Assembly (NCBI GenBank): GCA_025359985.1
Contig: JANYDB010000048.1
Coordinates: 34,652-98,651 of the forward strand
Length of the DNA stretch: 64,000 nucleotides
Origin: Burkholderiales bacterium
GTDB taxonomy: Bacteria > Pseudomonadota > Gammaproteobacteria > Burkholderiales > Usitatibacteraceae
Direction: 5' to 3'
Shown piece after piece: positions 35,602-46,355 of this stretch. The notes below the pieces were generated by a model. It did no database searches. It was given only the letters and a program-made list of their open reading frames with translations, and was not told where the DNA came from. The translations under genes and the position numbers were made by a program. Position 1 is the first letter of the stretch. Each line of letters starts with the position of its first letter.

Positions 35602-38178
35602 GTGACTGAACCGCAATTGCCCCAATTCGCTAAAGAAACTCATCCGATCAGCATCGAATCCGAGATGCGCACCAGCTACCTCGAATACGCGATGAGCGTG
35701 ATCGTTGGCCGCGCGTTGCCGGATGTACGCGACGGCTTGAAGCCTGTGCATCGCCGCTGTTTGTTTGCGATGTTCGAACAATCGAACGAATGGAACAAAC
35801 CGTTCAAGAAGTCCGCCCGCATTGTCGGTGACGTCATGGGTAAATATCATCCGCACGGTGACACTGCGATCTACGACACGATCGTGCGCATGGCGCAGGA
35901 TTTTTCGCTACGCTATCCGCTGGTACAGGGGCAGGGTAACTTTGGCTCGGTGGATGGAGATAACGCGGCGGCGATGCGTTACACCGAAATCCGTATGTCC
36001 AAAATCGCGGCCGAATTGCTGGAAGATCTGGATCGCGATACCGTTGACTTTGGCCCTAACTACGACGGCAGCGAACGTGAGCCGCTGATTTTGCCCGCGA
36101 AATTTCCGAATTTGCTGGTGAATGGCTCTGGCGGTATTGCCGTCGGTATGGCAACCAACATTCCGCCGCACAACCTCAATGATATTTGCGACGCCTGTTT
36201 GGCGGTGTTGGATAACCCTGATATTGATATCGAAGCGCTGATTGATATTGTCAAAGCGCCCGATTTCCCCACGGCCGGTATTATTTACGGCACCGACGGC
36301 GTACGCGATGGTTATCGTACCGGTCGTGGCCGCGTCATCATGCGCGCGCGGACGCACTTTGAGCCGCTGGAAAAAGGCAGCCGTCAGGCCATCATTATTG
36401 ATGAGTTGCCATACCAGGTAAACAAAGCCAACTTGCTGATTAAAATTGGCGAATTGGTGCGCGATAAAAAGCTTGAAGGCGTATCGGACTTGCGTGATGA
36501 ATCCGATAAATCCGGTATGCGCGCTGTGATTGAATTGAAGCGTGGTGAAGTACCCGAAGTGGTGCTGAATAATCTCTACAAAATGACGCAGATGCAGGAT
36601 ACGTTTGGCATGAACATGGTCGCTATTTGCGACGGCCAGCCAAAATTATTGACGTTAAAACAATTCCTCGAAGCATTCCTGCGCCATCGCCGTGAAGTGG
36701 TTACGCGCCGCACCGTATTTGAACTGCGCAAAGCGCGTGATCGCGGCCATATTCTGGAAGGTTTGGCGGTTGCATTGTCAAATGTGGACGAGATCGTCGA
36801 GCTGATTAAATCCGCGCAAACGCCAGCGGAGGCCAAAGTAAAGCTGATGGGCAAAGTATGGCGCTCGAAGCTGGTCGAGGAAATGCTCGCTAGAACCGCC
36901 GCAGATGCGGGTGTTGAAGCGTATCGCCCGGAAGGTTTGGCGAAAGAATTTGGCTTGCACAATAACGGCTATCGTTTATCGGATGTCCAAGCGCAACGCA
37001 TTCTCGAAATGCAATTGCAGCGCTTGACCGGCCTTGAGCAAGACAAGATTGTCGCCGAATACAAAGAGGTGATGGATCGTATTACTGATTTGCTCGATAT
37101 TCTCTCAAAACCAGAGCGGGTCAGCGCAATTATTGCGGAAGAATTGAAAGCGATTAAGGAAAAATTTGGAGACAAGCGTCGTTCTGAAATCGTCATCAAC
37201 GGCCAGCAAATGTCGATGGAGGATTTGATCGCGAAAGAAGAAGTGATCGTCACCATGTCTCATACCGGTTACATCAAGTATCAGCCGGTCGACGACTATC
37301 GCGCGCAAAAGCGCGGGGGGCGCGGCAAGCAGGCGACGGCGATGAAAGAAGATGATTTCATCGAGACTTTATTTATCGCCAATACCCATGACTACGTACT
37401 CTGTTTCTCCAATAAGGGCCGGGTATATTGGGTGAAAGTATATGAAATTCCGCAGGGTTCACGTATCTCGCGCGGCAAGCCAATTGTGAATCTGCTGCAG
37501 ATGCAGACGGATGAAAAAATCAGCGCGGTATTGCCGGTGCAGGCGTTTGTTGAAGACAAGTTTGTGTTCTTCGCGACCTCGGAAGGCGTGGTCAAGAAAA
37601 CCGCGTTGTCTGATTTCAGCAACCCGCGCAAGGCCGGCATTATCGCGATTGCTTTGGACGAAGGCGATAATCTCATCGGCGTCGCATTAACCGACGGCAA
37701 GCACGACGTAATGCTGTTCTCGAACGAAGGCAAAGCGGTGCGCTTTGAGGAATCCGATGTACGTTCAATGGGCCGTGATACCCGTGGTGTACGCGGCATG
37801 AACCTGAGCAAGGGCGGCAAAGTTATTTCGATGCTGGTGGCGGAAAATGAAGAAGACTCCGTGTTGACCGCCACTGAAAAGGGCTACGGCAAACGCACCG
37901 CCATTTCGGAATACACCCGCCACGGTCGCGGCACGCAGGGCATGATCGCGATTCAAACCTCACCGCGTAACGGTAAGGTCGTTGCTGCCGTGCTGGTTCG
38001 ACCAACAGACGAGATCATGATGATCACTACAGGCGGTGTGCTGATTCGCACTAAGGTCACACAGATTCGCGAAATGGGGCGCTCAACTCAGGGCGTAACG
38101 TTGATCAATTTAGATGAAGGTTCCAAGTTATCCGGGCTGCAAAAAGTAGTCGAATCTGATGAAGAGGAAAGCACATGA
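35602..38178 (+). CDS. gyrA: DNA gyrase subunit A
   Basis: 858 residues from GTG 35602. It breaks and rejoins DNA in gyrase (A2B2). [40 protein letters not shown] and the active-site Tyr127 in AMRYTEIR (Tyr122 in E. coli numbering) are present. The position equal to E. coli Ser83 is Thr88, and Asp87 is Asp92. Thr here is the wild-type residue in several Gram-negatives and is not evidence of resistance. The GyrA box near nt 37305 reads KRGGRGKQ (QRRGGKG in E. coli). The C-terminal propeller is complete. The stop overlaps the next gene by 4 bp. Confidence 0.99.
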   Translation: MTEPQLPQFAKETHPISIESEMRTSYLEYAMSVIVGRALPDVRDGLKPVHRRCLFAMFEQSNEWNKPFKKSARIVGDVMGKYHPHGDTAIYDTIVRMAQDFSLRYPLVQGQGNFGSVDGDNAAAMRYTEIRMSKIAAELLEDLDRDTVDFGPNYDGSEREPLILPAKFPNLLVNGSGGIAVGMATNIPPHNLNDICDACLAVLDNPDIDIEALIDIVKAPDFPTAGIIYGTDGVRDGYRTGRGRVIMRARTHFEPLEKGSRQAIIIDELPYQVNKANLLIKIGELVRDKKLEGVSDLRDESDKSGMRAVIELKRGEVPEVVLNNLYKMTQMQDTFGMNMVAICDGQPKLLTLKQFLEAFLRHRREVVTRRTVFELRKARDRGHILEGLAVALSNVDEIVELIKSAQTPAEAKVKLMGKVWRSKLVEEMLARTAADAGVEAYRPEGLAKEFGLHNNGYRLSDVQAQRILEMQLQRLTGLEQDKIVAEYKEVMDRITDLLDILSKPERVSAIIAEELKAIKEKFGDKRRSEIVINGQQMSMEDLIAKEEVIVTMSHTGYIKYQPVDDYRAQKRGGRGKQATAMKEDDFIETLFIANTHDYVLCFSNKGRVYWVKVYEIPQGSRISRGKPIVNLLQMQTDEKISAVLPVQAFVEDKFVFFATSEGVVKKTALSDFSNPRKAGIIAIALDEGDNLIGVALTDGKHDVMLFSNEGKAVRFEESDVRSMGRDTRGVRGMNLSKGGKVISMLVAENEEDSVLTATEKGYGKRTAISEYTRHGRGTQGMIAIQTSPRNGKVVAAVLVRPTDEIMMITTGGVLIRTKVTQIREMGRSTQGVTLINLDEGSKLSGLQKVVESDEEEST

Positions 38179-38780
38179 ATGCAATTAAAAATATTTTAGT
38201 GGTGTTAATGGTGTGTAGCAGCTCAATTGTTTGTATGCAGGGGCATGCACAGGCGCCAGCAACGGTGCCTGCCACTATAACGCCAGCGCAAAAAGCGGCT
38301 GTCAAGGAACTGCTGGAAGCGATGAATTTCAAAAAAATGATGTCGCAAATGGCGGGTGTGATGGCGCAAAATATGCCGCAGATAATGGATCAAACGGTTG
38401 CAAACCTGGATGTATCCATGAGCATTGAACAAAAAGCGGAAGCGCGAAAGTTGGCAGGTAAGACAAGTGAATCCGCGATGAAATCCATACTTGATATTTA
38501 CAACGACCCGCAAGTTATTCAAGGCATGGAAGACATCATGGCGCGCGCTTACGGCAGCAATTTTGCGGTTGATGAAATCAAAGCCATTACCGCATTTTAC
38601 GCAAGCCCGGCAGGCAATAAAATGTTGTCCATCCAGCCACAAATCATGCAGCAGAGCATGCCGGAAATAATGGCGCTGATTTCTCCGCGCATGAATGTGT
38701 TGATGAGCAAAATGGCAAAAGATATTGCGGTGCAAGCTAAAGCGCCCGTTAAAACGAACATTGTGAGTGAGAAAAAATAA
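38175..38780 (+). CDS. Exported DUF2059 family protein
   Basis: 201 residues. The start ATG overlaps the gyrA stop (ATGA), so translation is coupled. The signal peptide ends near CMQGHAQ. The mature part is helical: [40 protein letters not shown] and [17 protein letters not shown], the DUF2059 pattern. The family is of unknown function, with periplasmic location. The link to gyrA is seen in various betaproteobacteria and does not itself imply a role in gyrase action. Confidence 0.88.
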   Translation: MNAIKNILVVLMVCSSSIVCMQGHAQAPATVPATITPAQKAAVKELLEAMNFKKMMSQMAGVMAQNMPQIMDQTVANLDVSMSIEQKAEARKLAGKTSESAMKSILDIYNDPQVIQGMEDIMARAYGSNFAVDEIKAITAFYASPAGNKMLSIQPQIMQQSMPEIMALISPRMNVLMSKMAKDIAVQAKAPVKTNIVSEKK

Positions 38781-38833
38781 GCAATTCGTTATGCGTTTCG
38801 TTTTATCTGAAGCCAAAAATTCAGCCAGACAAT

Positions 38834-38869
38834 AGCGGCATCAACGGAAAAAGTTGATGCCGCTTTTTT
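38834..38869 (+). terminator. Intrinsic terminator after gyrA-DUF2059
   Basis: The perfect 12-bp arms AGCGGCATCAAC and GTTGATGCCGCT enclose GGAAAAA, followed by T6. It ends the gyrA operon. Confidence 0.95.
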
Positions 38870-38917
38870 CCGCCGCCAACTTGACGGCGATCCTTACATC
38901 ATGATTCGGTCAGCTCA

Positions 38918-39070
38918 ATGAAGGCAACGCTTGAGATTTCCGACAATCTTTTTCGTCGCGCCAAAAAGCTTGCCGAGCGTAAGGGCAAAACGTTTGAGGC
39001 AGTGATTGAGGCAGCGCTGATTACGCGCTTGGAAGCATGCGAACGTGCAGCTGTGCTTTATGTTTTGTAA
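38918..39070 (+). CDS. Short VapB-like antitoxin, probably truncated
   Basis: 50 residues: MKATLEISDNLFRRAKKLAE, then RKGKTFEAVIEAALITRLE and a short tail. The first 40 residues form the ribbon-helix-helix DNA-binding part of VapB-type antitoxins. The C-terminal toxin-binding tail is mostly missing. A trace of the lost tail may follow at 39092-39140 in another frame (VPWEKVRDELYA). It lies just upstream of a broken PIN-domain toxin gene, so the whole module has decayed. No clear ribosome-binding site precedes the ATG. Confidence 0.65.
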   Translation: MKATLEISDNLFRRAKKLAERKGKTFEAVIEAALITRLEACERAAVLYVL

Positions 39071-39303
39071 ATCCCTGTTTTTTCTGGCGTGATTGCGCTT
39101 GAATTTCTGAACGTGCCGTGGGAAAAGGTTCGCGATGAACTTTATGCTTATCCGTTTACAAATTCTGCTTTGGTTGTTGATTCGATACAACCGGCAAAAA
39201 CACCTACGCGCTGTGTGACGTCACCCAAGGCTCTGAAGGCTATGAGGGTTGTTAATGTTGGAAAGGCTGCAGTCGCTATAAAGGGCATAACCCCCCAATC
39301 TTT

Positions 39304-39749
39304 ATGTGCGTGCTCGATAACAACACTTTGGTTTACGCTACTCGCGCTGAATGCCCTTTTTACCTCAAAGCACATCAGTCTCTGACTGACCTTTCGGTAG
39401 CCGGAGCGCGCCGGACTATACCGTGGCCGTGCGCACATAAATTTTTAGGCGTCGTCACCAACCCAAAATTTCACCGCCCCGCCACGCCACGCCGCATATT
39501 GTGGTCATGCAGTTTCTAAAAAATTGTTTGGCGCTCCCTTCGTTTAATTTTATCGGTGAGAGCCGCAGCAATGTTGATATTCTGGATAAAATGTTCACTT
39601 CATCAAAAGCTAATGGCGGCATGATTTATGATGTGAAAACAGTGGCGTTCTGTATTCATCACGGGGTGTCAGAGTGATGGACGGCAGATCGTGATATTTC
39701 GCGATTCCCAGCATTGAAAACCCGTAACCCTCTTGTGAAAAAGAAATGA
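39304..39749 (+). pseudogene. VapC-like PIN-domain toxin, frameshifted and with an in-frame stop
   Basis: The N-terminal piece from ATG 39304 reads MCVLDNNTLVYATRAECPF and IPWPCAHKFLGVVTNPKFHR, a clear VapC start. The first catalytic acid (VLD) is kept, but the following DTN is DNN. Near 39480-39490 the frame shifts. The second frame reads FLKNCLALPSFNFIGES, MIYDVKTVAFCIHHGVSE, then TGA at 39675-39677, then WTADRDISRFPALKTRNP. In intact VapC the stop position is normally Leu (E-L-W-T-A-D-R-D-F). Two independent lesions make it a pseudogene. It ends across the serC start (ATGA). Confidence 0.88.
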
Positions 39750-40843
39750 TACTCGCCGCTAATCGCACCCACAACTTCAGCGCCGGTCCTGCTGCGCTTC
39801 CCACGGAAGTCTTGCAGCAAGCGCAAGCCGAGCTGCTTGATTACAAAGGCAGCGGCATGTCGGTGATGGAGATGAGCCATCGCGGCAAAGTGTTCATGGA
39901 CCTGGCGCATGAGGTTGAGCAGGATTTACGCGACTTGATGTCGATCCCCGCAAATTACAAAGTGCTTTTTTTGCAAGGTGGCGGCAAGGGTGAATTTTCT
40001 TTCATTCCGCTGAATTTATTGCGTGGTAAGGCCCGTGCGGATTATGTGAATACGGGTCTGTGGTCAACTGGCGCCATTAAAGAGGCCGCCAAGTATTGCG
40101 AGGTGGCAACTATTGCATCTAGTGAAGATAAAAACTTTACCTATGTGCCTGCTGAAAATAGCTGGAAACCCAATAGGGACGCCGCTTTCCGGCATATTTG
40201 CACTAACGAGACGGTGCATGGCGTCGAATATTTTTCAATTCCGAAAATAGATGACGAGGTGCCATTAGTCGCGGATATGTCGTCTCATATTCTGTCGCGG
40301 CCGATGGATGTTTCCAGGTTTGGCTGCCTTTACGCAGGGGCGCAAAAAAACATCGGGCCGTCCGGACTTACGCTGGTCATTGTGCGTGATGATCTGCTGG
40401 GGCATGCGCATCCCCTGACGCCATCGGTTTTCGATTATACCCAGCAGGCCAAGAGCGATTGGATGTTGAATACGCCGCCTACTTTTGCGGTTTATTTAGC
40501 GGGCCTCACCTTCAAATGGTTAATGCGTCAAGGCGGTGTGGCGGGCATCGGTGTCGTCAACGCGCATAAAGCAAAATTGCTTTATGACGCGATTGACAGC
40601 TCAAACGGTTTTTATCAAAACCATGTTACGCCTGCAGATCGTTCACAAATGAATGTGGTGTTTTTTCTGGGCAATGAAACCCAGAATGCCGCTTTTCTGG
40701 AAGGTGCACTGGCCTCGGGTTTGGCAGGTTTGAAAGGCCACAAGGCCGTGGGCGGCATGCGCGCATCCATTTATAACGCGGTATCACTGACTGCGGTAGA
40801 GGCGTTGGTGGCCTACATGAAAGCATTTGCGGCTAAATTTTAG
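39746..40843 (+). CDS. serC: Phosphoserine aminotransferase
   Basis: 365 residues from ATG 39746. This PLP enzyme makes 3-phosphoserine, and acts in pyridoxine synthesis. THNFSAGPAALPTEVLQQAQ, MSVMEMSHRGK and the PLP lysine in YAGAQKNIGPSGLT are diagnostic. GGMRASIYNAVSLTAVEALVAYM ends the protein as usual (given here as a region). It opens the run serC-pheA-hisC-tyrA-aroA. The coding end runs 16 bases into a longer reading frame of pheA, but not past the chosen pheA start. Confidence 0.97.
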   Translation: MILAANRTHNFSAGPAALPTEVLQQAQAELLDYKGSGMSVMEMSHRGKVFMDLAHEVEQDLRDLMSIPANYKVLFLQGGGKGEFSFIPLNLLRGKARADYVNTGLWSTGAIKEAAKYCEVATIASSEDKNFTYVPAENSWKPNRDAAFRHICTNETVHGVEYFSIPKIDDEVPLVADMSSHILSRPMDVSRFGCLYAGAQKNIGPSGLTLVIVRDDLLGHAHPLTPSVFDYTQQAKSDWMLNTPPTFAVYLAGLTFKWLMRQGGVAGIGVVNAHKAKLLYDAIDSSNGFYQNHVTPADRSQMNVVFFLGNETQNAAFLEGALASGLAGLKGHKAVGGMRASIYNAVSLTAVEALVAYMKAFAAKF

Positions 40844-40898
40844 GGTACATTCTTACCTCGTAATATCGATAGACTTTCTGCTGAAACTGAAAATTACT

Positions 40899-41999
40899 AT
40901 GGTGTCCGATTCTTCTGCATCGCCTTTATCCGCGGCCCCCGATTTGATCGCATTGCGCCATGCCATTGACGCGCTCGATGCTGAAATTTTGGGCAAAATA
41001 AATGCTCGTGCCGCCATTGCCCGGCAAGTGGGTTCACTCAAAGTTGGCCAAGCCTATCGGCCGGAACGAGAAGCCGAAGTGCTGCGCCGAATCAAGGCCA
41101 TTAATCAAGGCCCGTTGCCTGATGAGGTGGTGGCGCGATTATTTCGCGAGATTATGTCCGCCTGTTTGGCGCTGGAGCGTCCAGTCACTGTGGCTTATCT
41201 GGGGCCTAAAGGGACTTTCAGTGAGCTGGCCGCGATTAAACATTTTGGTGAAGGCGCTGATGTGCAGCCCACCTCCAGTATTGATGAGGTGTATCGATCA
41301 GTAGAATCGGGCGCGGCTGATTTTGGGGTGGTGCCGGTGGAAAATTCGACTGAAGGTGCGGTCGGGCGCTCGCTCGATCTGATGCCGCAAACACTGTTGA
41401 AAACCTGTGGTGAGGTGGTGGTGCGGATTCATCATCACTTGATGTCTCGCGCCAAGACAGAAATGGGCAATATCCAGCGGGTGTTTTCACACGGGCAGTC
41501 ATTGGCGCAGTGCCATGAATGGTTAAATATTCATCTGCCGCATGCCGAACGTATTGCGGTTTCATCCAACGCCGAAGCCGCACGCCGCGCGTCGGTAGAA
41601 CCATTTTCAGCCGCTGTGGCCGGTGAAATGGCGGCAGGACATTACAATCTTGAAATTCTCGAATCGAATATTGAAGATGAGCCGAACAACACGACCCGAT
41701 TTTTAGTGCTGGGCGCTTACGAGCCAAAGCCTTCAGGGCATGATAAAACCTCGCTGGTCATGTCAGCGGCGAACCGAGCGGGCGCGGTTTATGAAATGCT
41801 CACACCGTTTGCACGGCGCGGGGTATCCATGAGTAAATTTGAATCGCGCCCATCGAAGGTTGCAATCTGGGATTATTTGTTTTTTGTCGATATTGAGGGC
41901 CATCAAACTGATGCCAACGTCGCAGAAGCGCTGGAAGAGGTTCGCAAAATTGCGGGCTATGTGAAGGTGTTGGGCTCGTACCCAACCGCTGTTCTATAG
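40899..41999 (+). CDS. pheA: Bifunctional chorismate mutase / prephenate dehydratase
   Basis: 366 residues from ATG 40899 (MVSDSSASPL); the frame is open to 40827, which would overlap serC. Residues about 15-95 form the AroQ chorismate mutase (LIALRHAIDALDAEILGKIN; YRPEREAEVLRRI). Next comes prephenate dehydratase (VAYLGPKGTFSELAAIKHFG; VPVENSTEGAVGRSLDL; NTTRFLVLG). The C-terminal ACT domain has TSLVMSA and KFESRPSKVAIWDYLFFVD, the phenylalanine feedback site. It makes phenylpyruvate from chorismate. Confidence 0.97.
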   Translation: MVSDSSASPLSAAPDLIALRHAIDALDAEILGKINARAAIARQVGSLKVGQAYRPEREAEVLRRIKAINQGPLPDEVVARLFREIMSACLALERPVTVAYLGPKGTFSELAAIKHFGEGADVQPTSSIDEVYRSVESGAADFGVVPVENSTEGAVGRSLDLMPQTLLKTCGEVVVRIHHHLMSRAKTEMGNIQRVFSHGQSLAQCHEWLNIHLPHAERIAVSSNAEAARRASVEPFSAAVAGEMAAGHYNLEILESNIEDEPNNTTRFLVLGAYEPKPSGHDKTSLVMSAANRAGAVYEMLTPFARRGVSMSKFESRPSKVAIWDYLFFVDIEGHQTDANVAEALEEVRKIAGYVKVLGSYPTAVL

Positions 42000-42033
42000 C
42001 GGTTCATTTACAAACTACGTTTGAAAGTTATTC

Positions 42034-43155
42034 ATGAGTTTCTCTGCTGTTACTGATTTGGCTCCTCAGCATATCCGCGACATTGCGCCTTATCAGCCCG
42101 GCAAACCGGTATCGGAACTGGCGCGCGAACTAGGCTTGAATGAAGCCCATATTATCAAGCTGGCATCGAATGAAAATCCGCTGGGCGTGAGCCCCAAAGC
42201 GCTTGCCGCAATGACGGCCGCGCTATCGCAACAGGCGCTATATCCTGATGGCAACGGGTTCGCTTTGAAAGACGTGATCGCGAATAAATTTAATGTTAAT
42301 CACTACAATATAGTGCTGGGTAATGGCTCCAACGATATTCTGGAATTTGCCGCACGCACGTTCTTGACGCCCGCTGATTCTGCCGTTTATTCACAGCATG
42401 CGTTTGCGGTTTATCCGCTTGCGGTGAAGAGTGTTGGCGCACGCGGCATTGAAGTGCCCGCACAAAACTTTGGCCACGATCTGGATGCGATGCTTGCCGC
42501 GATTGAGCCGAATACCAGGCTGATGTTTATCGCGAACCCGAATAATCCAACCGGTACGTTTATCGATGCTGCGCTGCTTTATGCCGCGCTCAAAAAAGTT
42601 CCCGCCAATGTGTTGGTGGTGATGGATGAGGCTTACACCGAATATTTGCCCAGACATCTGCGCGTGGATACGGCTGGCTGGATTAAAGTATTCCCGAATC
42701 TGGTCATCTCGCGCACCTTCTCAAAGGCTTACGGACTGGCCGGATTGCGCGTGGGATACGGACTGGCGCACCCGGATGTGGTGGGGCTTATGAACCGTGT
42801 GCGCCAGCCGTTTAATGTGAATTCGCTGGCGCAGACGGCAGCGGCAGCAGCGTTGCTCGACAATGATTTTCTTGAGCGCTCATTTCTGGTAAACGAGCAG
42901 GGCATGGCGCAGATGCTGACAGGCTTTGCTGCGCTCAAGCTTACGCATATTCCTTCATTCGGTAATTTCGTCTGCATCAAAATTGGCGCACGCGGTGGTG
43001 GAGCTGGTGCGGTGTTTCAAACGCTGCTGAAAGCAGGCATTATTGTGCGGCCCATTGCAAGCTATGGCATGCCGGATTATTTGCGGATTTCAATCGGAAC
43101 GAAAGATGAAAACGCCAAATTTTTAACGGCATTGCAGACCGCGCTTGAATCATAA
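42034..43155 (+). CDS. hisC: Histidinol-phosphate aminotransferase
   Basis: 373 residues. A PLP aminotransferase that, in this gene order, may also serve in aromatic amino-acid transamination. IAPYQPGKPVSELARELGL, KLASNENPLG, FIANPNNPTGTF and the PLP lysine in SRTFSKAYGLAGLRVGYG are all present. Length and motif order are normal. Placement between pheA and tyrA is common in betaproteobacteria. Confidence 0.96.
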   Translation: MSFSAVTDLAPQHIRDIAPYQPGKPVSELARELGLNEAHIIKLASNENPLGVSPKALAAMTAALSQQALYPDGNGFALKDVIANKFNVNHYNIVLGNGSNDILEFAARTFLTPADSAVYSQHAFAVYPLAVKSVGARGIEVPAQNFGHDLDAMLAAIEPNTRLMFIANPNNPTGTFIDAALLYAALKKVPANVLVVMDEAYTEYLPRHLRVDTAGWIKVFPNLVISRTFSKAYGLAGLRVGYGLAHPDVVGLMNRVRQPFNVNSLAQTAAAAALLDNDFLERSFLVNEQGMAQMLTGFAALKLTHIPSFGNFVCIKIGARGGGAGAVFQTLLKAGIIVRPIASYGMPDYLRISIGTKDENAKFLTALQTALES

Positions 43156-43230
43156 AAAGTGAAAACTTCAATATCCACGGGCTTTAACAACCATTTTGGC
43201 CTCATCTGCCCCACCAGTGTTTGAGTTTGC

Positions 43231-44124
43231 ATGTTGAAAATTGAGAAGATTGCTATCGTCGGCGTTGGTCTCATCGGTGGTTCGGTGGCGCTGAGGCTTA
43301 AACAGGCCGACGCTGTCGGCGAAGTGATTGGCGTCGGGCGCAGCAGTGCATCGCTCAATGAAGCGATGGGCTTAGGCGTGATTGATCGGGCGCTGGATTT
43401 GACCGAAGCCGCAGCGCTAGCCGATTGCATATTGATCGCCACGCCCGTGCGCCAAATGCCTGAAATTTTTTCCGCCATTGCACCGCACCTTCGCGAACAT
43501 GCGTTGGTGATGGATGCGGGCAGCACCAAGCAGGATGTGGTGGCGGCAGCGCGTTTGCAGCTAGGCACAAAAATTTCGCAGTTCGTGCCGGCGCATCCGA
43601 TTGCCGGGCGTGAAATATCCGGTGTTGCGGCAGCCGATGCGCTGCTGTTTGAAAACAAAAAAGTGGTGTTGACACCGCTCACCGAAAATTCACCCGCGTT
43701 GGTAGCAACAGCCGCCGCGCTGTGGCGTGCGTGTGGCGCACAAGTATCGACCATGTCGGCTGAATCACATGATGCAATTTTTGCCGCCGTGAGCCACTTA
43801 CCACACATGCTCGCGTTTGCCTTGGTGGATGAATTCGCCGCGCGACCCAATGCTAAAACCTTGTTTTCATTTGCGGCTTCGGGCTTCCGCGATTTCACGC
43901 GTATCGCCGGATCGAGCCCGGAAATGTGGCGTGATATCGCGTTGAATAACCGGGCTGCATTGCTGGCGGAAATGGACGCTTATCTGATCAAAGCGGCGCA
44001 ATTACGCGCGCTGATTGCAAGGGCCGATGCGCCGCAATTGGAAGCCCTGATGCAGCGTTCGCATGATGCAAAGGCGTTGTGGCTAGCGGGCGAGCTGGAT
44101 CACTTTCGCGATGAGTCGGTTTAA
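43231..44124 (+). CDS. tyrA: Prephenate dehydrogenase
   Basis: 297 residues. The NAD-binding start is [43 protein letters not shown] and [13 protein letters not shown] (active-site His) follow, then [21 protein letters not shown]. It oxidatively decarboxylates prephenate to 4-hydroxyphenylpyruvate for tyrosine. There is no fused chorismate mutase. It overlaps or abuts aroA. Confidence 0.95.
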   Translation: MLKIEKIAIVGVGLIGGSVALRLKQADAVGEVIGVGRSSASLNEAMGLGVIDRALDLTEAAALADCILIATPVRQMPEIFSAIAPHLREHALVMDAGSTKQDVVAAARLQLGTKISQFVPAHPIAGREISGVAAADALLFENKKVVLTPLTENSPALVATAAALWRACGAQVSTMSAESHDAIFAAVSHLPHMLAFALVDEFAARPNAKTLFSFAASGFRDFTRIAGSSPEMWRDIALNNRAALLAEMDAYLIKAAQLRALIARADAPQLEALMQRSHDAKALWLAGELDHFRDESV

Positions 44125-44128
44125 CCTT

Positions 44129-45481
44129 ATGGGTACATTCACTCATCTCAAGCATCTCACCCTGGGCCCATTTAGCCATGCGGCCGGCATCATTACACTA
44201 CCCGGATCAAAAAGTATTTCGAATCGCATGCTGTTATTGGCGGCCTTGGGCGATGGCGAAACGGTGGTGCGGGATTTACTAAAATCTGATGATACGGATG
44301 TGATGCTGGCGGCACTGATAAAGCTGGGTGTGCGCATCGATTCAACGGGCAAAAATGACTATCGCATCATCGGTTGCGGTGGACGTTTTCCGGTAACGCA
44401 AGCCGAGTTATTTTTAGGCAACGCAGGCACCGCGTTTCGACCACTTACTGCCGCGCTGGCGTTCCAGAGCCGACCAGCGGATCGCCGTTACCTGTTGAAC
44501 GGCGTACCTAGAATGCATGAGCGGCCCATTGGTGATCTGGTCGAAGCGTTAAACCATGTCGGCGCGAAAATCCGCTATTTGAACAACGCTGGCTTTCCGC
44601 CATTGGAAATTTTGCCCTATGCGAATTCCAATGTTTCCAGGGTGAAAGTTCGGGGTGATGTGTCGAGTCAATTTTTGACCGCGCTGTTGATGACGCTCCC
44701 GCTGCTCAAAAAAGAAATAACGGTCGAAGTCATCGGCGAGCTCATCTCAAAACCTTATATAGACATTACGCTCAACCTGATGGCGCTCTTCGGTGTGATG
44801 GTTGAGCGGCGTGAATGGCGGGAATTTATAATCCCGGCCCAAGCATCGTATAGTGCGCCCGGCACGATTCATGTTGAAGGCGATGCCTCCAGTGCCTCGT
44901 ATTTTCTGGCTGCGGGCGCAATTGGTGTCAGCTCGATGCGGGCGGGTGCAGGCACGGTGCGGGCTGGTGTACGAGTGATGGGCGTTGGCAAAACGAGTAT
45001 TCAAGGAGATGTGCGTTTCGCTGAAACACTGGCTTTGATGGGCGCCACGATTACCATGGGTGACAACTGGATTGAGGCTGAAGCGCCTGCGTCAGGCAGG
45101 CTTAAGGCGATTGATGCTGACCTGAATCACATTCCCGATGCGGCGATGACGATTGCCATCGCGGCATTGTTTGCCGATGGCACTACGACCATTCGCAATA
45201 TCGCAAGCTGGCGTGTCAAAGAAACGGACCGCTTGAGCGCGATGGCAACAGAACTGCGCAAAGTGGGCGCAACGGTTGTAGAAGGGGCTGACTTTATCCG
45301 CATTACGCCGCCTGAAAAATTGATCGCAAATGCAAGCATTGATACCTACGACGATCATCGCATGGCGATGTGCTTTTCATTGGTAGCGCTTGGCAATGTG
45401 CCGATCACCATCAATGATCCGGGATGTGTGGCAAAAACCTTCCCGGATTATTTTTCCGTGTTTTCTACGATTGCAAAATAA
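44129..45481 (+). CDS. aroA: 3-phosphoshikimate 1-carboxyvinyltransferase (EPSP synthase)
   Basis: 450 residues if started at ATG 44129, 4 nt after tyrA; an ATG at 44111 would overlap tyrA by 14 bases. It joins shikimate-3-phosphate with PEP. Seen are [38 protein letters not shown] (Phe where E. coli has Met, next to the Gly-Asn-Ala-Gly PEP loop), [19 protein letters not shown] and [12 protein letters not shown]. Its last 17 bases overlap the end of the convergent fghA gene. Confidence 0.97.
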   Translation: MGTFTHLKHLTLGPFSHAAGIITLPGSKSISNRMLLLAALGDGETVVRDLLKSDDTDVMLAALIKLGVRIDSTGKNDYRIIGCGGRFPVTQAELFLGNAGTAFRPLTAALAFQSRPADRRYLLNGVPRMHERPIGDLVEALNHVGAKIRYLNNAGFPPLEILPYANSNVSRVKVRGDVSSQFLTALLMTLPLLKKEITVEVIGELISKPYIDITLNLMALFGVMVERREWREFIIPAQASYSAPGTIHVEGDASSASYFLAAGAIGVSSMRAGAGTVRAGVRVMGVGKTSIQGDVRFAETLALMGATITMGDNWIEAEAPASGRLKAIDADLNHIPDAAMTIAIAALFADGTTTIRNIASWRVKETDRLSAMATELRKVGATVVEGADFIRITPPEKLIANASIDTYDDHRMAMCFSLVALGNVPITINDPGCVAKTFPDYFSVFSTIAK

Positions 45482-46355
45482 GCGTTTTCGCATGGAAGGC
45501 AAGATGCTTTTCAATGAGCGAGGTAATGAAATAATAGCCGTGATCATAGTCAGCCTGATACTCAAGCGTTAGTGGCTGATGTGCGATTTTGCAAGCGGCG
45601 GCAAATTCATGCGTATGCAATTGTTCTGTCAGAAATTTATCGGCTAAGCCTTGATCAAGCAAAATGCCCGAGGGGTAGGGCGTTATGAGTTGAGACATCA
45701 ATGCGCTCGCATCGTGTTGGGCCCAAACCTTCTCATCGCTGCCCAAATAACGCGCAAACGCTTTTTGTCCCCATGCGCATTTTATTGGCGCAGCAATAGG
45801 CGCAAACGCCGAAACCGATTTAAAAATATCGCGATGGCGCAGCGCCAAGGTGAGCGCGCCATGACCGCCCATGGAATGCCCGAAGATGCCGATGCGATTG
45901 GCGTCTGCCGCAAAATGATCTGTCACGATAGTTCTCAACTCGTCGACAATATAAGTCTCCATCCGAAAATTACAGGACCATGGCGTTTCGGTTGCATCAA
46001 GATAAAAGCCGGCGCCTTCTCCAAAATCCCAATCATCAGTAGCACCCTTAATGCCGGTGTCGCGCGGGCTCACATCGGGTGTTATTAGCATGATGCCGTG
46101 CTTGGCCGCAAAGCGTTGTGCACCTGCCTTGATCATGAAAGTTTCTTCGGTCGCCGTTAGCCCGGCCAGAAAAAACAGCACCGGCATGGCGGCCTGCGGT
46201 GTGTGTTGCATTAAGGGTGGCCGATAAACTGAAAATTTCATCGGCAAACCAATCACCTTTGATTGATGTCGATAAAACCCCTGGATGCCGCCGAAGCAAC
46301 AGTGTTCGCTGATGGTTTCGATACCAACGGTCTCAATGCTCATGGTCTCAATCAT
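45465..46355 (-). CDS. fghA: S-formylglutathione hydrolase
   Basis: 296 residues. It hydrolyses S-formylglutathione to formate and glutathione. The Ser nucleophile is in [17 protein letters not shown]; the Asp ([11 protein letters not shown]) and His (YDHGYYF) complete the triad. [23 protein letters not shown] is typical of the esterase D family (given as a region). The ATG overlaps the adhC stop by one base; a second ATG 15 bases in would also serve. It forms an opposite-strand pair with adhC inside the aroA-cmk run and its 3' end overlaps aroA. Confidence 0.96.
   Translation of the reverse strand: MIETMSIETVGIETISEHCCFGGIQGFYRHQSKVIGLPMKFSVYRPPLMQHTPQAAMPVLFFLAGLTATEETFMIKAGAQRFAAKHGIMLITPDVSPRDTGIKGATDDWDFGEGAGFYLDATETPWSCNFRMETYIVDELRTIVTDHFAADANRIGIFGHSMGGHGALTLALRHRDIFKSVSAFAPIAAPIKCAWGQKAFARYLGSDEKVWAQHDASALMSQLITPYPSGILLDQGLADKFLTEQLHTHEFAAACKIAHQPLTLEYQADYDHGYYFITSLIEKHLAFHAKTLILQS

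Noticed and set aside
35863..35877. GyrA Thr88 (E. coli position 83) as a quinolone-resistance change
   Set aside because: Thr is the native residue at this place in several Gram-negative bacteria, and Asp92 (position 87) is unchanged.
39675..39677. TGA in the VapC frame as a recoded (selenocysteine or read-through) codon
   Set aside because: The gene also has an upstream frameshift, the position is normally Leu, and there is no sign of a recoding hairpin. Simple decay explains it.
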